Below, piece after piece: positions 62,293 to 64,000 of a stretch of 64,000 bases of DNA. Every line of letters begins with the position of its first letter. Positions within the stretch are counted from its first letter, which is position 1. Position numbers and translations under genes: made by a program. The stretch is from Gammaproteobacteria bacterium. GTDB taxonomy: Bacteria; Pseudomonadota; Gammaproteobacteria; Burkholderiales; Burkholderiaceae_C. The stretch spans positions 158,197-222,196 of the forward strand of contig JAHJWB010000016.1 of assembly GCA_018828125.1 (NCBI GenBank), in the 5' to 3' direction. The notes beneath the pieces are model-generated. The model was given only the letters and a program-made list of their open reading frames with translations, made no database searches and was not told where the DNA came from.

Positions 62293-63801
62293 ATGAACCC
62301 CATCTTCCTGCTCCTGTCCATCCAGGCCGCCATGGGCGCGTTTGACAACCTGTGGCACCACGAACTACAAGCCAAACTGCCCCAGCGCCCATCAGCACGC
62401 TACGAACTGACGCTGCACGCCGCGCGCGAGGCCATCTACAGCGTGGTGTTCATCGGCCTGGCCTGGTTTGAATGGCGCGGAGCCTTTGCCGGGCTGCTGG
62501 CCGTAATGCTGCTGGCCGAGTTGGTTATCACCCTGGCCGACTTTTTGGAAGAAGACCGCACCCGCCGCCTGCCGCCGTTGGAGCGTGTGCTGCACACCGT
62601 GCTCACCATCAGCTACGGGCTGTTCCTGGGGCTGCTGGCGCCCGTGCTGCTGGGCTGGGCGCAGCAGCCCACCGCCATGGCGTTCACCCCGCACGGCTGG
62701 GTGTCGTGTCTGCTCACCGCGTACGGCATTGGCGTGCTGGCCTGGAGCGTGCGCAACGCGCGTGCCGTGGTGCGCCTGGGCCGCAGCGTTGCCCCACCCA
62801 CGCAGCGCCCTGCCACAGCGCACTTGCCCTCGCCCTACCTTCACCCCGCCCCCGCAGCCACGCTGGTCACCGGCGCCACCGGCTTTGTCGGCAGCGCGCT
62901 GGTGGCAGACCTGGTGCGCAGCGGCCAGCGGGTCATCGTGCTGACCCGCGACGCCCTGCAAGCCCGCGCCAGCTTTGTCGCCGGAGTGTGGGTGGTGGAC
63001 ACCCTGGACGCCATCCCGCCCGAAACCGCCATCGACGCCGTCGTGAACCTGGCCGGTGCCCGCGTGCTGGGCATGCCCTGGACAGCAGCGCGCAGGCGCA
63101 CCCTGCTCAGCAGCCGCGTAGACACCACCGTGGCCCTCGTCACCCTGATGCGCCGCCTGCAAAAGCCGCCCCGCGTGCTGGTCAGCGCATCCGCCGTCGG
63201 CTTTTACGGCGCGTCGCCCAACGCATCCATGGAGCCGCTGGATGAGACAGCGCCTCCCCGGCCTGGCGAGTTCCAGTCAGACCTGTGCGCCGCCATAGAA
63301 CACGAAGCCCGCCGCGCCGAAGCCCTGGGAGTGCGCGTGGTGCGGATGCGGTTTGGCGTGGTGCTGGGGCATGGGGGTGGCGCGTATCCGATGCAGGCGC
63401 TGGCCGCCCGCATGGGCCTGGGCGCTGTGCTGGGCCATGGGCGCCAGCCTGCGCCGTGGATTCATCTGGCCGATGCGGTGGGGCTGGTGCGGTTTGCAAT
63501 AGCACACCCAGCCCTGCAAGGCCCTGTCAATGCCGTGGCGCCTGATGCGGTGACGCAGGCCACGTTCGCGCGGGTACTGGCTACATCGTTTGGTCGGCGT
63601 GCATGGCTTCGCTTACCCGGGTTGCCGTTGCGAACCGTGCTAGGGGAAATGTCTACTCTGCTACTGGACGGGCAGAACGTGGTGCCGAGTACAGCGCTGG
63701 GTCAGGGATACCGGTTTGTGCACCCGCGGCTGAGTGGTGCGCTGGCAGACCTTGCGCAGGCTAATACGGCGGGAACGAGTGTGGCCCACGCAAAATATTA
63801 G
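62239..63801 (+). CDS. TIGR01777-type SDR (YfcH-like) with an N-terminal membrane domain
   Basis: A 520-residue fusion. Residues 18-180 hold about four hydrophobic helices (LLLSIQAAMGAFDNLWHHEL, AIYSVVFIGLAWFEWRGA, LAVMLLAELVITLADFLE and SYGLFLGLLAPVLLGWAQ). The C-terminal 300 residues are an NAD-binding epimerase-type SDR: TLVTGATGFVGSALVADLVR (nucleotide loop), DAVVNLAGARVLG, LVSASAVGFYG and RMRFGVVLGHGGGAYP, as in YfcH. YfcH itself lacks the membrane part. It is coupled to DUF4166 and predicted to be sigma-54 controlled. The exact start is uncertain. Confidence 0.87.
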   Translation: MNALNSMTALTTMSALNPMNPIFLLLSIQAAMGAFDNLWHHELQAKLPQRPSARYELTLHAAREAIYSVVFIGLAWFEWRGAFAGLLAVMLLAELVITLADFLEEDRTRRLPPLERVLHTVLTISYGLFLGLLAPVLLGWAQQPTAMAFTPHGWVSCLLTAYGIGVLAWSVRNARAVVRLGRSVAPPTQRPATAHLPSPYLHPAPAATLVTGATGFVGSALVADLVRSGQRVIVLTRDALQARASFVAGVWVVDTLDAIPPETAIDAVVNLAGARVLGMPWTAARRRTLLSSRVDTTVALVTLMRRLQKPPRVLVSASAVGFYGASPNASMEPLDETAPPRPGEFQSDLCAAIEHEARRAEALGVRVVRMRFGVVLGHGGGAYPMQALAARMGLGAVLGHGRQPAPWIHLADAVGLVRFAIAHPALQGPVNAVAPDAVTQATFARVLATSFGRRAWLRLPGLPLRTVLGEMSTLLLDGQNVVPSTALGQGYRFVHPRLSGALADLAQANTAGTSVAHAKY

Positions 63802-63810
63802 TCAAAATGG

Positions 63811-63845
63811 GGGCTAGCGCTTATTAGCAAAGCGTCAATAGCTAT
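63811..63845 (+). repeat. Palindromic intergenic repeat, copy 10
   Basis: GGGCTAGCGCTTATTAG and AAAGCGTCAATAGCTAT, ten bases after the SDR stop. Confidence 0.8.
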
Positions 63846-63900
63846 AAATACAGTAGCAATTATGAGGCGTTATGTCAGCTGTGCAGCGATTGCAGCCGTT

Positions 63901-63926
63901 CGCACCTCGGTCACGAATGGGTGCTA
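63901..63926 (+). repeat. Dispersed 26-base repeat, copy 2
   Basis: CGCACCTCGGTCACGAATGG continuing as GTGCTA, the partner of 47877-47902. The last 199 bases of the window contain this repeat, the palindromic repeat copy 10, and no gene that I can see. Confidence 0.55.
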
Positions 63927-64000
63927 TCCAGGCTGAAGCGGATCTCAAGTATTCAACGTCCATCGTCTTCCACGGGCGCGGAGTGCGGGCCGCCCTTCAT

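Noticed and set aside
445..63845. Palindromes as a CRISPR array
   Set aside because: Copies are thousands of bases apart with no spacers or cas genes.
1..64000. tRNA or rRNA genes
   Set aside because: No cloverleaf or rRNA-like sequence was recognised in the gaps; a covariance-model scan would settle this.

Overview
The window is GC-rich DNA in which almost every base is coding. It looks like a betaproteobacterial chromosome of the family Comamonadaceae (Acidovorax-like). The evidence is the protein families present (Bug-type tricarboxylate binding protein, chrBA with a superoxide dismutase, a DUF3592 cluster, a PrpE-type ligase) and ten copies of a short palindrome (GGCCTCTAGCGCTTAT, about 5 bases, AAGCGCTAGCAGCTAT) of a kind I associate with that family. 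The taxonomic call is inference. I see no rRNA, tRNA, CRISPR array, insertion sequence or phage gene.

Layout. 0-1.1 kb: end of alkA, then ogt (alkylation repair). 1.1-6.5 kb: EamA exporter, a five-PAS GGDEF-EAL protein, a GNAT. 6.5-8.4 kb: prpE (minus). 8.7-12.0 kb: chromate operon chrB-chrA-(superoxide dismutase fused to rhodanese). 12.2-20.6 kb: DUF2254 membrane protein, membrane-anchored HExxH protein, isochorismatase-like hydrolase, a translationally coupled pair of an AMP/thymidine phosphorylase-like enzyme and a PRPP-synthase-like enzyme, PQQ sugar dehydrogenase, NlpC/P60 hydrolase. 20.8-22.5 kb: cyclase-like protein and small membrane proteins. 22.5-27.9 kb: aa3-type cytochrome oxidase cluster (ctaC, fused ctaD-ctaE, small membrane protein, ctaG-like) with DUF2231 and CopD/HemJ-like proteins. 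28-30.8 kb: Bug binding protein, DUF3237 protein, LuxR regulator. 30.8-33.7 kb: SNF2 helicase. 33.9-41.7 kb: an ada-2OG oxygenase-alkB adaptive-response block flanked by three DUF3592 paralogues. 41.8-48.2 kb: dCACHE-PAS-PAS-GGDEF protein, EVE protein, flavodoxin-like protein, patatin, tiny HhH protein. 48.5-54.6 kb: GntR-FAH-TRAP-FAD oxidase catabolic locus. 54.6-57.8 kb: methyltransferase, LysR and a divergent EamA transporter. 57.9-63.8 kb: NtrC-type two-component pair, divergent from a DUF4166-SDR operon.

How the parts fit. The strongest regulatory picture is at 61.3-61.4 kb. A sigma-54 promoter match (GG and GC exactly 12 apart) lies behind a perfect IHF-consensus site, directly upstream of the DUF4166-SDR operon. 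The divergent neighbour is a kinase plus sigma-54 activator. The chrB promoter carries a perfect 14-bp palindrome and a -10 box that would make chrB leaderless. An AAT-N6-GCAA match to the Ada site lies 75 bases before ada. Two alkylation-repair loci (alkA-ogt and ada-oxygenase-alkB) sit 36 kb apart. Gene-free stretches are short; the longest, 48177-48535 and 36796-37107, are described below.
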